Shown: positions 41,226 to 50,661 of the stretch, piece by piece | Layout of the letters: each line of letters opens with the position of its first letter | Position numbering within the stretch: position 1 is the stretch's first letter | From: CBDCRK01 sp965220955 | Lineage (GTDB): Bacteria; Desulfobacterota; Binatia; Bin18; CBDCRK01 | Reading direction: 5' to 3' | Length of the DNA stretch: 64,000 bases | Assembly: GCA_965220955.1 (NCBI GenBank) | Contig: CBDCRK010000044.1 | Span: 41,280-105,279 of the forward strand | Made by a program: the position numbers and the translations under genes | The notes under the pieces: generated by a model | The model's database searches: none | Told to the model about the DNA's origin: nothing | Seen by the model: the letters and a program-made list of their open reading frames with translations, nothing else

Positions 41226-42908
41226 TTAGGCCCCGGGCCGCGCTATTCTACCGGGCAAGGCGCCCCTATGCTTGCCCTCAGCAAACAGGACTACTCCATT
41301 CACAATCACACGCTGGATGCCCTGAGCCTGTTGGACAAAACGCCTTTCTCCCGCCGGCAGGTCATGGAGCATCTCTTTCTCTCCGGCTGCCACAGTATGG
41401 GGATCAAAGACTACCAGGTCGGCGGCTTTTCCCGCGGCAATAACGCCTCGGTCATATAGGCCGAAAAAATGGGCCGGCTCGGAAGTCAAGCGCTGGATCG
41501 CCCGCTCCCAGCTCATAGCTTCCCGGTCGCGCACCCAGGTGCCCAAAAGATAAGTGGGGTAGCCAGTATTACACAGCATATCAACGTGAGCACCGCCGTC
41601 AGAAAGACCAATCATCACCCGTGGATCGGTAATAACCTCTTGGAGCAAGGCTGGCTCAAAGTTTAAAAGCGCCATGGTGAACTCTATTCCCAGGTCGTCC
41701 GCTAGAGCAAGGTCAAAGAAAGTATCCAGAGGGTCCTTTTCTTGAAGCTGGCTTAGCTCGGTGATGCTTTTCCCCACCCAGGGCTGATGCTGAGGATTTT
41801 TCACCTTATGCACCACCACCCGCTGCCACTGGCCACTGAAAGCCTTGGGGTTTTGGGTGTAGGCCTCACAGAAGGCCGAACGGAAGTTTGGGTCGGCGTA
41901 AATCTGGGCTTGCTCAGCAAGGGTACGGTTAAACAGCTTATGGCACACCTCAAAAGGACCAAAAATAAACGGATTGCGCAGGTTAAACTGAATTTCCGTG
42001 GGCTGGCAACTGGCCTGGGGAATACCCCCGCGTTTGATAATAGCATCGGTTTTGGCCAGGGTCTCACGATGAGCGGTGGGCTGATCGCTGCGGGTCTGGA
42101 TCGAGAGCCAGGTAACCGGTCGTCCACTCTCCGTAAGCAGAAAGTCCACAAGCTCGGTTGAGCCCTCGGGTAGAACGGATGATCCCGCTCCTCCCAGGTT
42201 CACCTCAATGGCTCCATAGCCTAGCTCCTTGAGTACACGGGCATAGGCACCCAACTCCTCACGGCTGGCCAGACGGCAGGCCAGAGGCCGACCCCGATAG
42301 CCAATGTGCTGGACGCCAAGGGTTGTAGAAAAACCCAGGGCTCCTGCCTGCATCCCTTCCCGCAAAAGAGTCTGCAGCTGTATTGTCTCTTCTGCCGTTG
42401 CGGTCCGCTCCTGTGCTTCTTCACCTAGAATATAATGGCGCAGAGGTGAGAGCGGCATAAGGAAACCAAGGTTAATACCTATTCCCTGACGCTTGGGCGC
42501 CACCATAAACTCAGAAAACTTTTCCCAAGTCCACACCACCCCTTGCGAGAGAACATTGAAAGACATGCCTTCCACATTAACCAGGTCCCAGGCCCTAGCC
42601 TCACGTTGTTCAGGGCGACAGGGAGCAATGCCTACGCCACAATTCCCCATCACCACGGTGGTCACCCCGTGCCAAGAGGAGCAGGAAATCAGAGGGTCCC
42701 AACAGAACTGAGCGTCATAATGGGTATGAGGGTCAACAAACCCCGGGGCTACGGCTAGACCGTCGGCATCAATAACTTCATGGGCAGTATCCTTTACTTC
42801 ACCAACTTCCCGGATGATGCCATCCGCTACTGCCACATCTCCACGAAAACTCGCCTTGCCGGTTCCATCGTAGATTGTACCGCCTTTAATTGTCAGGTCG
42901 TACGCCAT
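41226..42908 (-). CDS. N-acyl-D-amino-acid deacylase-type amidohydrolase
   Basis: The 560-residue protein begins YDLTIKGGTIYDGTGKASFR, followed by GDVAVADGIIREVGEV and AVAPGFVDPHTHYDAQFCWD (metal motif HxH). GVTTVVMGNCGVGIAPCRPE with the bridging Cys region marks the D-aminoacylase family. LSDGGAHVDMLCNTGYPTYL supplies the catalytic Asp, and the C-terminal beta sandwich ends ADLVVFDPHTV. It hydrolyses N-acyl-D-amino acids or similar amides. GGAGGAACAAT precedes the ATG. Confidence 0.92.
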   Translation of the reverse strand: MAYDLTIKGGTIYDGTGKASFRGDVAVADGIIREVGEVKDTAHEVIDADGLAVAPGFVDPHTHYDAQFCWDPLISCSSWHGVTTVVMGNCGVGIAPCRPEQREARAWDLVNVEGMSFNVLSQGVVWTWEKFSEFMVAPKRQGIGINLGFLMPLSPLRHYILGEEAQERTATAEETIQLQTLLREGMQAGALGFSTTLGVQHIGYRGRPLACRLASREELGAYARVLKELGYGAIEVNLGGAGSSVLPEGSTELVDFLLTESGRPVTWLSIQTRSDQPTAHRETLAKTDAIIKRGGIPQASCQPTEIQFNLRNPFIFGPFEVCHKLFNRTLAEQAQIYADPNFRSAFCEAYTQNPKAFSGQWQRVVVHKVKNPQHQPWVGKSITELSQLQEKDPLDTFFDLALADDLGIEFTMALLNFEPALLQEVITDPRVMIGLSDGGAHVDMLCNTGYPTYLLGTWVRDREAMSWERAIQRLTSEPAHFFGLYDRGVIAAGKAADLVVFDPHTVAAGEKEMLHDLPAGERRFVQQAQGIQRVIVNGVVLFAEGKHRGALPGRIARPGA

Positions 42909-43006
42909 ATTGTTCCTCCTTTGGATGCGATTATCTCCCTACAGCGGTCAAGAAGCAACAGTTTTACATCTCTATCAGGCTCTTCCCCAGAAAGCCATCA
43001 TCCGGG

Positions 43007-43037
43007 TTGACATTCAATCTATATTCCGGTCTGTATA
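43007..43037 (+). promoter_or_regulatory. Possible sigma70-type promoter
   Basis: TTGACA (43007-43012) is followed after 17 bases by TCTGTA, or after 19 by TGTATA. It points towards the exported MBL gene at 43126 in the divergent intergenic region. Confidence 0.4.
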
Positions 43038-43125
43038 GACGAAGCTGAAAAATGGGGAGAAGAAAGATGGAGCTCACCTTACAACAGGCCTCAACTACCC
43101 TAGGCTAGCAAAGCCGAGGAGCATT

Positions 43126-43821
43126 ATGACAGACAGAAGAGTGAGGGTTCTAGCAGCATTTATGACGGCAGCTTTATTGGCTCCAATGGTGGCACAGGGC
43201 CAATCGACTGAAAATAAGAATAAGGTTACCGTTCTACTTGAAGGATACGCTAAGGCTATTGAAGGACGTCAGTTTATGCCGGGAGCGTCTGATGATGGCG
43301 CCAGAAGAGTTGCGGGTACGGTTGCCCTGATACAGGGAGAGAATGTCACTATGGTGTCTGACCCCGGCATGGTCACGGATAGGGCGTTAATAGTAGAAGC
43401 GCTGAAAAAAGAGGGAGTCTCCCCCGAAGATGTGACCCATGTGTTTATCAGCCATCACCATCCCGACCATACGGTGAACATTGCTCTTTTCCCCAATGCT
43501 GAACTGGTAGATTTTTGGGCCAGGTATAAAGGCGATCTCTGGCAAGATCACGGGGATGGCTATGAGGTCGCCCCTGGCATCAAAGTTCTTCGTACCCCTG
43601 GACATACTGAAGAAGATGCTTCTCTTGCAGTAGAGACAAGCCAAGGAACTTATGTCCTTACTCATCTCTGGTCATTTGCTGATACAACGCCCGGAGAAGA
43701 TCCTCTGGCCTGGAACCAAGAAGCCCTCGACGAAAATAGAAAAAAGATGCTAGACATTGCCGACTGGATTATCCCTGGGCATGGAAACCTGATGAAGAAC
43801 CCAGAGAAAGAACAAAAATAA
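43126..43821 (+). CDS. Exported MBL-fold hydrolase (MBLAC1/glyoxalase II-like)
   Basis: The 231-residue protein has a signal peptide (VLAAFMTAALLAPMVAQGQS). The zinc motif HxHxDH is intact at 110-115 in VFISHHHPDHTVNIA. It is followed by LRTPGHTEEDASLAVETSQG (third His), LTHLWSFAD and IIPGHGN (last His). It is therefore a competent periplasmic metallo-hydrolase, unlike the MBL protein at 849-1556. Its substrate, a thioester, lactone or phosphodiester, is not evident. Confidence 0.85.
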   Translation: MTDRRVRVLAAFMTAALLAPMVAQGQSTENKNKVTVLLEGYAKAIEGRQFMPGASDDGARRVAGTVALIQGENVTMVSDPGMVTDRALIVEALKKEGVSPEDVTHVFISHHHPDHTVNIALFPNAELVDFWARYKGDLWQDHGDGYEVAPGIKVLRTPGHTEEDASLAVETSQGTYVLTHLWSFADTTPGEDPLAWNQEALDENRKKMLDIADWIIPGHGNLMKNPEKEQK

Positions 43822-43863
43822 CGGCCCTCTCCCTTCCTCCCCTTAGTCGATGCCGGTCCGGGC

Positions 43864-44646
43864 TTATCGCCCCACAAAATTACCAGGGCGTCGCTCGGCC
43901 ACGGCCCGTATACCTTCTTTGTGATCTTCGGTCTTTTGCAGCCAGTGCTGTTCTTTAAGCTCGTGGTCCGTGGCGGATTTGATCGCTGCCGCAAGACCTC
44001 CACGCATAGTGGTCCGTACGGACTGCACTGCCAGCGGTGCGCTCTCGGCAATTTCTTTGGCCAGCTCTATGGCTGCCGCGCGCACGTTATCCAGGTCGGT
44101 GAGGACTTCTCCCATGCCCCAGGCAAAGGCCTCCTCGCCACCTATACGTCGTCCGGTATAGAACATCAGGTTGGCGCGCTGCTCACCGATCAGACGGGGC
44201 AAGGTGTAGGTCAGGCCAAAACCGGGATGAAAACCCAGTTTAACAAAATTAGCGGAGAAGCGGGTTTCCGGGCAGAGCACGCGGAAATCAGGCACCAGGG
44301 CAAGCCCGAAGCCACCGCCAATAGCAGCGCCTTGAATGGCTCCGACAACCGGTTTTTTGCCGGCAAATAGCCGCACCGCTTCGGCATACAACGGATTGCC
44401 GGTCTCAACATTGCGTAAATCCCGCTCGGCCTGGCCGGTGTGGAAATTGGCGCCCGCACAGAAGTGCTTCCCCTCTGCAGCCAGCACAATGGCACGGCAC
44501 TCCGTCTCGTTATCCAGTGCCTCGAAGGCACCGGCAATAGAACGAATGAGGTCGGTATCAAAAAAGTTGTTGGGTGGCCGCTGTATCTCAACGGTTGCCA
44601 CATAGTCCGCAAGCGCTACCGCAACGTCTCCATAGCGTATCTGCAT
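43864..44646 (-). CDS. Enoyl-CoA hydratase/isomerase superfamily protein
   Basis: The 260-residue crotonase-fold protein shows CRAIVLAAEGKHFCAGANFH and VVGAIQGAAIGGGFGLALVP, whose glycines form the oxyanion hole, then KLGFHPGFGLTYTLPRLIGE and TGRRIGGEEAFAWGMGEVL. The two Glu residues of classical hydratases (FPEIG..PG and AMEMVLTG positions) are replaced by Lys and a hydrophobic residue. It may thus be an isomerase, hydrolase or decarboxylase relative. CoA-ester chemistry fits the catabolic setting. Confidence 0.88.
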   Translation of the reverse strand: MQIRYGDVAVALADYVATVEIQRPPNNFFDTDLIRSIAGAFEALDNETECRAIVLAAEGKHFCAGANFHTGQAERDLRNVETGNPLYAEAVRLFAGKKPVVGAIQGAAIGGGFGLALVPDFRVLCPETRFSANFVKLGFHPGFGLTYTLPRLIGEQRANLMFYTGRRIGGEEAFAWGMGEVLTDLDNVRAAAIELAKEIAESAPLAVQSVRTTMRGGLAAAIKSATDHELKEQHWLQKTEDHKEGIRAVAERRPGNFVGR

Positions 44647-44868
44647 AAGTTCTCTCCTCTATTGTTAGTGGTAAAGACTGCCGTCAATGGTTGCTGCCCT
44701 GTGCTTTCTACCATAATACCGAGCATAGAGCGAATGGAGGAAGCTGTGCTCTTCGCTCCCCATCAGAGGTAATGATCCTGGGTAATGATCCTGCTGGCTT
44801 TTTCTGTTATTCCCAGCCATTTTTCTTTATACCTTGCAAATTAGAGCCAACAATTCTAATTTGCAACT

Positions 44869-46026
44869 ATGTGGCAACGGCTTGCTGAGGCACGATTATG
44901 TGATTTATTCCACCAGTTCCCAGCTGTGCTGATCTTAGGGGCCCGGCAGGTAGGAAAAACAACCTTGGCCCGTCAGACTTTTCCTAAGCTGCCCTATTGC
45001 GATCTGGAAGAGCCTCGTCTACGGCAGCTCTTTACTGACGATCCGACCTTTCAAATTGAACACCGGGCTCAACCAAGCCTCATTCTTGACGAGGCCCAAT
45101 CGGTCCCGCAGATTTTTTCCGCGCTCAGGGGTATTATCGACCGTCAACGCTTACTCAACAGCCGTTTTCTGCTTCTTGGTTCTGCCCAGCCATCCCTAAT
45201 CCGTCAAGTCTCCGAGTCGTTGGCCGGGCGTGTAGGAGTGCTTGACCTTGATCCCTTAACAGCAGCCGAGGTGAACTCGGGCGATCCTAACCTGGACTGG
45301 CAGTGGATTTGGTTGCGGGGGGGCTTTCCTGACGCCGCCCGTGGGTCTTTCCGGGAATGGTGGGAAAGCTATCTGCGAACGTATGTTGAACGCGATCTCC
45401 CCCATTTGGGAGTCAGCGCCGATCCGTTATTACTCCGGCGTGTGCTCACCATGCTTGCCCACGCGCAAGGCGGGCTGTTTAATGCCTCGCAGTTTGGGCA
45501 ATCACTGGGCATCTCCTATCACACGGTCCAACGATATGTGGATATTCTGGAACAGACATTTCTTGTCCGTCGCCTGCCTCCGTATTTTCGTAATGTGGGG
45601 AAACGGCTGACAAAAGCCCCAAAAGTGTATGTGCGCGACACCGGTCTCCTGCATCACCTGCTCAACATCTCCTCGCACGCCGAGCTTGAGAACCACCCCA
45701 TTCGCGGGGCCAGTTGGGAGACCTTTGTCATCGAAGATTTGCTGCGTCGCGAACGACTATACTGCCCCCACACCCAGGGCTACTTTTGGCGGACGCGGGC
45801 CGGAGTAGAAGTCGATTTGGTATTAGACCGTGGCTCTGAACGGATTGCCGTCGAAATCAAGGTTGGGCATGGGGCTAAAGCGCAAACTGTCCGAGCCTTA
45901 GAGCAATCAACCCAAGATATTGGTGCGAGCACAGCCTGGATTCTTGATCAAGCAGACGGTATCGATCCGTTGCGTCCCTATATCCAGCGACGTGGATTCG
46001 CGCACAGTTTGGATTGGCTGCCATAA
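44869..46026 (+). CDS. AAA+ ATPase with DUF4143 domain
   Basis: The 385-residue protein has FPAVLILGARQVGKTTLARQ (Walker A), PSLILDEAQSVPQIFSALRG (Walker B) and RFLLLGSAQPSLIRQVSESL (sensor 1). It continues with a winged helix (FGQSLGISYHTVQRYVDILE, FLVRRLPPYFRNVGKRL) and a C-terminal DUF4143 nuclease-like part with RAGVEVDLVLDRGSERIAVE and IKVG. The D-x(n)-E-x-K pattern is complete. The family is common in mobile and defence-related gene sets, with unknown function. It has no operon partner. Confidence 0.9.
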   Translation: MWQRLAEARLCDLFHQFPAVLILGARQVGKTTLARQTFPKLPYCDLEEPRLRQLFTDDPTFQIEHRAQPSLILDEAQSVPQIFSALRGIIDRQRLLNSRFLLLGSAQPSLIRQVSESLAGRVGVLDLDPLTAAEVNSGDPNLDWQWIWLRGGFPDAARGSFREWWESYLRTYVERDLPHLGVSADPLLLRRVLTMLAHAQGGLFNASQFGQSLGISYHTVQRYVDILEQTFLVRRLPPYFRNVGKRLTKAPKVYVRDTGLLHHLLNISSHAELENHPIRGASWETFVIEDLLRRERLYCPHTQGYFWRTRAGVEVDLVLDRGSERIAVEIKVGHGAKAQTVRALEQSTQDIGASTAWILDQADGIDPLRPYIQRRGFAHSLDWLP

Positions 46027-46037
46027 TCTCTCTCCAT

Positions 46038-46799
46038 TCACTGAGCCATGTAGCCGCCATCAACGGGCATGGGATGCCCAGTCACGAACGAAGCGGCATC
46101 AGAACATAACCACACCACCGCTTCTGCAATCTCCTCAGGTCTCCCCAGCCGCCCAACCGGCTCCGCGGCCGCCATCTGTTCGATGACCTGTGGTCGAAGG
46201 CCGGCAGCACTCTGAAGCATAGGAGTATCGATTGGTCCAGGACACACCGCATTTACCCGGATGCCGGTTTTGGCATACTCCAATGCTGCGGTTTTCGTTA
46301 GACCCACAACCCCGTGCTTGCTTGCTACATACGCCCCAGCACGCCGCACCCCAATCAACCCGGCATCCGAAGCGGTGTTTACAATTGCTCCCCTCCCCTG
46401 TTTGAGCATCTGGGGAATTTCATATTTCAGGCACAACCACACCCCTTTGAGGTTGATGGCCATAATACGATCCCAATTCTCCTCGGTACACTCAATAGTT
46501 CTTGCCGTATCCCCGGCAATGCCGGCATTATTATGGGCACAATCCAACCGTCCGTAGGTGTCAACCGCTTTCTGAATCAAGGCCTCTACCTCGGCCGCCT
46601 GGGACACATCTGCTTTGACAAACGTGGCCTCGCCCCCAGCTCTGTGGATCAGGCTGACCGTCTCCTCTCCCCCCTCAACAACCCTATCGGCCACAACGAC
46701 CTTTGCGCCTTCCCGAGCAAACGTGAGGGCTGACGCTCTGCCAATCCCCGAGCCTCCACCTGTGACTAAGGCAATTTTTCCGGTCACGAGTCCTGCCAT
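46038..46799 (-). CDS. Short-chain dehydrogenase/reductase
   Basis: The 253-residue classical SDR has KIALVTGGGSGIGRASALTF (NAD(P) binding), DCAHNNAGIAG (NNAG), NTASDAG (catalytic Ser region), AYVASKHGVVGLTKTAALEY (YxxxK), VNAVCPGPIDTPML and the C-terminal SFVTGHPMPVDGGYMAQ. The Asp in VVADR suggests NAD preference. The substrate is unknown. GGAGAAACTCAT precedes the ATG. Confidence 0.93.
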   Translation of the reverse strand: MAGLVTGKIALVTGGGSGIGRASALTFAREGAKVVVADRVVEGGEETVSLIHRAGGEATFVKADVSQAAEVEALIQKAVDTYGRLDCAHNNAGIAGDTARTIECTEENWDRIMAINLKGVWLCLKYEIPQMLKQGRGAIVNTASDAGLIGVRRAGAYVASKHGVVGLTKTAALEYAKTGIRVNAVCPGPIDTPMLQSAAGLRPQVIEQMAAAEPVGRLGRPEEIAEAVVWLCSDAASFVTGHPMPVDGGYMAQ

Positions 46800-47019
46800 A
46801 TGAGTTTCTCCTTATGTCGGTATGTTCATGTCTGTATTGTCCGAATTATCCCGCCAAAGGGAGGGCAATGTCAAATAGCCCCAAGAGAAGAAACTTGACA
46901 CAAGATGGAGCTGGAAGTAACGTGGCCTCCATATAAGAGAGACGGTTATCTGGGCTTCATCAGAAAGGTAACGTATAAAATCAGCGGTGCCCCGCAGGGA
47001 CGCTAGAGGAGAAAAAACT

Positions 47020-48051
47020 ATGCCTACGCTGCCTTGGGAACGTTTACACAACCTGGCTTTACAAATTCTTAAGGCCGCCGGGGCCAGTGAGGATGAGGCC
47101 CGTACTGTGGCTAACCATATGGTTGGGGCCAACCTTGTGGGCCACGATTCACACGGCGTTATCCTTCTGCCCATGTATGTTTCCTCTATAAAAAATGGCC
47201 ATGCAGTTCCTGGAGCCCCCTTTGAGATTGTCCGAGAGACTCCAACCACTATGGTTGTCAACGGTCACTGGGGCTTTGGTCAGGTGGTCTCCACCCAAGC
47301 CATGCAGCTGGTTATTGCCAAAGCCAAGGAGCAGGGACTGGCCGCAGCTACCATTTTCTACCAGAGTCATGTTGGCCGTCTGGCAGATTATCCGCTTATG
47401 GCTGCCCGTGAGGGTATGATTGGCTTCATGACGGCCGACTCCGGCCGCACCGCTAAAGCGGTGGCTCCCTTTGGTGGTCGAGACAGGCGCCTTGGCACCA
47501 ATCCTCTTTGTCTGGCTTTGCCTAGTGATCTTGCCGGGCCGGTTTTTCTGGACATGGCCACCAGCCAGGCTGCCGCTGGAAAACTCTCGGTATATAGGAA
47601 CCGTAAGGAGCCCCTGCCAGAAGGCTGGATTATTGACAAAGAAGGAAATCCTACTACAGACCCAGAGGCATTTTTCCAGGGTGGCGCACTCCTGCCCTTA
47701 GGTGGGATGCAGGGGTATAAAGGCTATGGTCTCTCTTTTATGGTGGAAGTCTTCTCCGGTATTCTTACCGGCCTGGGCTTTGGTCACGACCCTAAAGGAC
47801 CGCACAATGACGGCTGTTTTATGCTGGCCATGCGTGCGGATGCTTTCTATCCCTTGGAGGAGTTTAAACGGCAGGTGGGTGAGTTTGTGGGCTATCTTAA
47901 AGAATCTCCTCCGGCACCAGGGTTTCGCGAGGTTCTCTACCCCGGAGAACTGGAGTACCGTACAGAGCAGCAGCGACAACAGGAGGGGATTATGGTAGAG
48001 GAAGAGACCTGGGAGGCTTTGCAGCGCCTGGTGCAGGAGTATAACATTTAG
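47020..48051 (+). CDS. Ldh family (malate/L-sulfolactate/ureidoglycolate-type) dehydrogenase
   Basis: The ATG at 47020 follows AGAGGAG and gives 343 residues. Family landmarks are ARTVANHMVGANLVGHDSHG (catalytic His), SSIKNGHAVPGAPFEI, GHWGFGQVVSTQAMQLVIAK, GIM-type GFMTADSGRTAKAVAPFGGR, LGTNPLCLALP and GGMQGYKGYGLSFMVEVFSG. These NAD(P)-dependent enzymes oxidise 2-hydroxy acids. It is followed closely by a ThDP enzyme in the same direction. The two could process 2-hydroxy and 2-oxo acids in sequence, which is inference. Confidence 0.92.
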   Translation: MPTLPWERLHNLALQILKAAGASEDEARTVANHMVGANLVGHDSHGVILLPMYVSSIKNGHAVPGAPFEIVRETPTTMVVNGHWGFGQVVSTQAMQLVIAKAKEQGLAAATIFYQSHVGRLADYPLMAAREGMIGFMTADSGRTAKAVAPFGGRDRRLGTNPLCLALPSDLAGPVFLDMATSQAAAGKLSVYRNRKEPLPEGWIIDKEGNPTTDPEAFFQGGALLPLGGMQGYKGYGLSFMVEVFSGILTGLGFGHDPKGPHNDGCFMLAMRADAFYPLEEFKRQVGEFVGYLKESPPAPGFREVLYPGELEYRTEQQRQQEGIMVEEETWEALQRLVQEYNI

Positions 48052-48052
48052 A

Positions 48053-48135
48053 CCCCTCACCCCAGCCCTCTCCCGCGGCTTTGCGGGAGAGGGAGTAGTT
48101 CATAAATCCCCTCGCCCCTCTTGGGGAGAGGGTTA
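48053..48135. repeat. Palindromic repeats between ldh-like and ThDP enzyme genes
   Basis: CCCTCTCCCGCGGCTTTGCG followed by GGAGAGGG and CCCCTCGCCCCTCTTGGGGA followed by GAGGG form two hairpins flanked by CCCCTCACCC/GGGTGAGGGG. They belong to the same dispersed family as those at 25019 and 34969. They could attenuate read-through into the next gene. Confidence 0.6.
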
Positions 48136-48161
48136 GGGTGAGGGGAAAGGGAGGGAATGGA

Positions 48162-49922
48162 ATGACAAAGACAACTTCAGAACGGCGCGTTGCAAGGCCA
48201 TTGCTGCAAGAAGAGGCTCCTACTCGTGAAGCGGTTGTCAGGGTATTGGAACAGGCGGGTATCGATATGGTTTTCGGTATACCGGGAGGATCTACGCTTC
48301 CTATCTTCAATGCTCTTTATGACCATAAATCGACCATTCGGACCGTTCTGGTGCGCGAGGAATCGCGCGCTGGGGTTATGGCCGAAGTGTATGGACGACT
48401 CACCGGCAAACCAGGCGTTGCCATTGGCCAGGCCGCATTTATGCTCAACACTGGCATGGGTGCGCTTGAAGCCCATCTCTCCAGCTCACCCATGCTTCTT
48501 CTCACCGACCTGAGTGATCAAGCCCCGTTTTCGCAGCATGGTCCCTATCAATCAGGTACAGGCGAGTATGGCTCTTGGGATGCCAAGCAGGCTTTTGCCG
48601 CCATTACCAAGTTGGCCATGGTAGCCGCCAGCAGTCCGCAAGCCGTGCAGTGCACACAGCTGGCTATTAAGCATGCCCTTACTGGTGAAAAAGGACCTGT
48701 GGCCGTGCTTTATCACAGCCAGGCATTAAGAGGCCGTGTTGGGCCGGACACTGTGCCGCCCCTGTATTCAATGGAACCTTTTCTATCCGACCTTTCTCCC
48801 CAGGCAGACCCCACAGCAGTCGAGCAAGCCGCCCGTTTGCTGGCTGAAGCCGAACGCCCGGTTATTATTGCGGGCAACGGCGTACGCATAAGCCAGGCAT
48901 TTACCGAGCTAGCCACTCTTGCTGAGGCTCTAGGGTCTCCTGTGGCCACAACCGCTAGTGGTAAAGGTACTTTTGCCGAGACTCATGCCCTGGCCTTGGG
49001 AGTATGCGGGAACTTCGGAACGGCTCTGGCAAACACTGTGGTCGGAGCAGCCGATGTGGTGCTGGTTGTAGGCTCGAAGCTGGCTCCAACCGACACTGCC
49101 TACGAGAATCCCAAATTGCTTGATCCCCAACGTCAGACGCTGATCCAAATTGAAATTGAGCCCAAGAATGCCTCCTGGACGTATCCCATCGAATGGCCCC
49201 TGCTTGGCGATGCTAAGGCCGTGCTATCACAACTAGCCGAGGCTCTTAAGTCAGAGGGCGGAGTCTTGGCCGAAAAAGTCGAAGCCTGTCGGTCTATGCT
49301 TCAGTCGGCACGTCAACAGCACGGCTTCTTTAACGCTCTGGAGCTTAGTTCCAACGCGGCGCCAGTGCTGCCACAACGTGTTATCAAGGAAATCCATAAT
49401 ACTGTGGCAAGCGATGCCATAGTTGCTTGCGATGCCGGTGAGAATCGCATCTTTATGACCCATTTTTACCAAACCAAGGCGCCCGGAACATTTATCCAGC
49501 CTGCCGGAGTCGGAGGCATGGGGTATGCGATTCCAGCAGCCCTGGCCGCCAAGCTGGTATACCCACAGCGCCAGGTGATTGCGGCCTGTGGTGACGGTGG
49601 CTTTGCCATTGGCATGAACGGTCTGATGACGGCGCTTGAGGAAAATATTCCTATTGTTACCGTTGTCTTTAACAATGCCGCGCTGGGCTGGGTCAAGCAC
49701 GGCCAGGGCGAGCGCAATATTGCCTGTGACTTTGCCAACTTTGATCATGCGGCCATTGCCCGTGCTCTGGGATGCAACGGCAGCCGCGTGGAGGAACCGC
49801 GCCAGCTCGAACCCGCGCTTCGCGAAGCACTGGCCAGCGACAAGCCCACTGTTGTCGATGTGCACACCTCGCTTAGCGAGTCGTTTGTCAGGGTAATGTC
49901 CCCGCTTATTGGCGAACGGTAG
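48162..49922 (+). CDS. Thiamine-diphosphate-dependent enzyme (acetolactate synthase/benzoylformate decarboxylase group)
   Basis: The ATG at 48162 follows GGGAGGG and gives 586 residues. The N-terminal PYR domain has GIDMVFGIPGGSTLPIFNAL and VREESRAGVMAEVYGRLTGK with the catalytic Glu. The central domain has PVIIAGNGVRISQAFTELAT. The C-terminal PP domain has GDGGFAIGMNGLMTALEENI followed by PIVTVVFNNAALGWV, the GDG-x(n)-NN ThDP motif. It carries out decarboxylation or carboligation of 2-oxo acids. The regulatory subunit of true acetolactate synthase is absent. Confidence 0.9.
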   Translation: MTKTTSERRVARPLLQEEAPTREAVVRVLEQAGIDMVFGIPGGSTLPIFNALYDHKSTIRTVLVREESRAGVMAEVYGRLTGKPGVAIGQAAFMLNTGMGALEAHLSSSPMLLLTDLSDQAPFSQHGPYQSGTGEYGSWDAKQAFAAITKLAMVAASSPQAVQCTQLAIKHALTGEKGPVAVLYHSQALRGRVGPDTVPPLYSMEPFLSDLSPQADPTAVEQAARLLAEAERPVIIAGNGVRISQAFTELATLAEALGSPVATTASGKGTFAETHALALGVCGNFGTALANTVVGAADVVLVVGSKLAPTDTAYENPKLLDPQRQTLIQIEIEPKNASWTYPIEWPLLGDAKAVLSQLAEALKSEGGVLAEKVEACRSMLQSARQQHGFFNALELSSNAAPVLPQRVIKEIHNTVASDAIVACDAGENRIFMTHFYQTKAPGTFIQPAGVGGMGYAIPAALAAKLVYPQRQVIAACGDGGFAIGMNGLMTALEENIPIVTVVFNNAALGWVKHGQGERNIACDFANFDHAAIARALGCNGSRVEEPRQLEPALREALASDKPTVVDVHTSLSESFVRVMSPLIGER

Positions 49923-50123
49923 AAGTACAAGTAAAAAGTCAGGATTTTCATCGAGCCTGTGCCCAAGTTAAACTAGTTAAACTTGGGTACAAGACTGCAA
50001 GCCTACCGTTAATCTTCGTATCAATCGAGCCCTGGGTGGGGCAGTGTCCGCCTTACTACTTAGCTTTCCTTACTACGCTGGCGCTCATAACTACTTTTAG
50101 CGTGAGAGTTTTACAACAGCCTC
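49923..50123. promoter_or_regulatory. Gap with a 32-base palindrome
   Basis: At 49959-49990 the bases GTGCCCAAGTTAAACTAG and TTAAACTTGGGTAC form a nearly perfect palindrome centred on CTAG. It lacks a T-run, so it is a better operator or recombination-site candidate than a terminator. The rest of the gap shows nothing else. Confidence 0.4.
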
Positions 50124-50369
50124 TTAGGCGCTTGGCGGCGCGGTGCGTTCAATCAGTGTTCGTAGGGCTTCACCTTGTGTCCGTAGGGCTTCACCCTGTA
50201 GTTGCAATGTGGCCATTGTTTCGGCGTGGCGCTCTGCGTGCTGCTGTTCACGGCGTTCGCCCATCCTGGCCATGTAGCGAATGCCCCAGCCTAAAACCCC
50301 GACCTGAAGAAGCCCGACCGTCAGAGCAACGGCGGCTTGAGCAATCCCAACCCATGCGGCTATATCCAT
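50124..50369 (-). CDS. Single-span membrane miniprotein, paralogue 1
   Basis: From the ATG at 50369 (AGGAGGGAACGTTG before it) the product has 81 residues. A transmembrane helix (AWVGIAQAAVALTVGLLQVG) leads into a charged, helical tail, RREQQHAERHAETMATLQLQ. The end has a duplicated GEALRTQGEALRTLIERTAP and PSA. The same tail ends the divergent gene at 50884-51120. I know no family. Size and topology suit a small inner-membrane or phage-type protein, but nothing proves it. Confidence 0.6.
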   Translation of the reverse strand: MDIAAWVGIAQAAVALTVGLLQVGVLGWGIRYMARMGERREQQHAERHAETMATLQLQGEALRTQGEALRTLIERTAPPSA

Positions 50370-50394
50370 CAACGTTCCCTCCTTTCCTTGATTA

Positions 50395-50542
50395 CTTCCT
50401 ATAAGGGTAACTATCAAGGGGTTGCTGATACCTGGGTTAAGGTGGGCAAAGAGACGGCGGTGGCCTGGCTGGTGAAAAACGGCCACAGTGACGCGGAAGT
50501 GAAGGCCTACGTATTGAATCTCTATTGGGTCCCCAATATCTA
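50395..50542 (+). pseudogene. Unidentified C-terminal protein fragment
   Basis: A protein-like stretch TWVKVGKETAVAWLVKNGHS, then DAEVKAYVLNLYWVPNI, ends at 50542. It overlaps the promoter side of the membrane miniprotein and has no good start. It looks like the tail of a lost gene. Confidence 0.25.
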
Positions 50543-50661
50543 GCGGTCCAATTTCTCAATAAAGAAAGGGGTTTCACGAGGCATCTACTATATTTTCTTT
50601 TCTGGTGCTGGGTTTGTTGGTTATTCTTCTTTGTTGGGTAGTCAGGCTATTGTGGTGAGTT

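Noticed and set aside
50575..50655. Hydrophobic peptide frame FSFLVLGLLVILLCWVVRLLW before the hairpins
   Set aside because: No start codon or ribosome site in frame. It could be part of a lost membrane gene but is too short to call.
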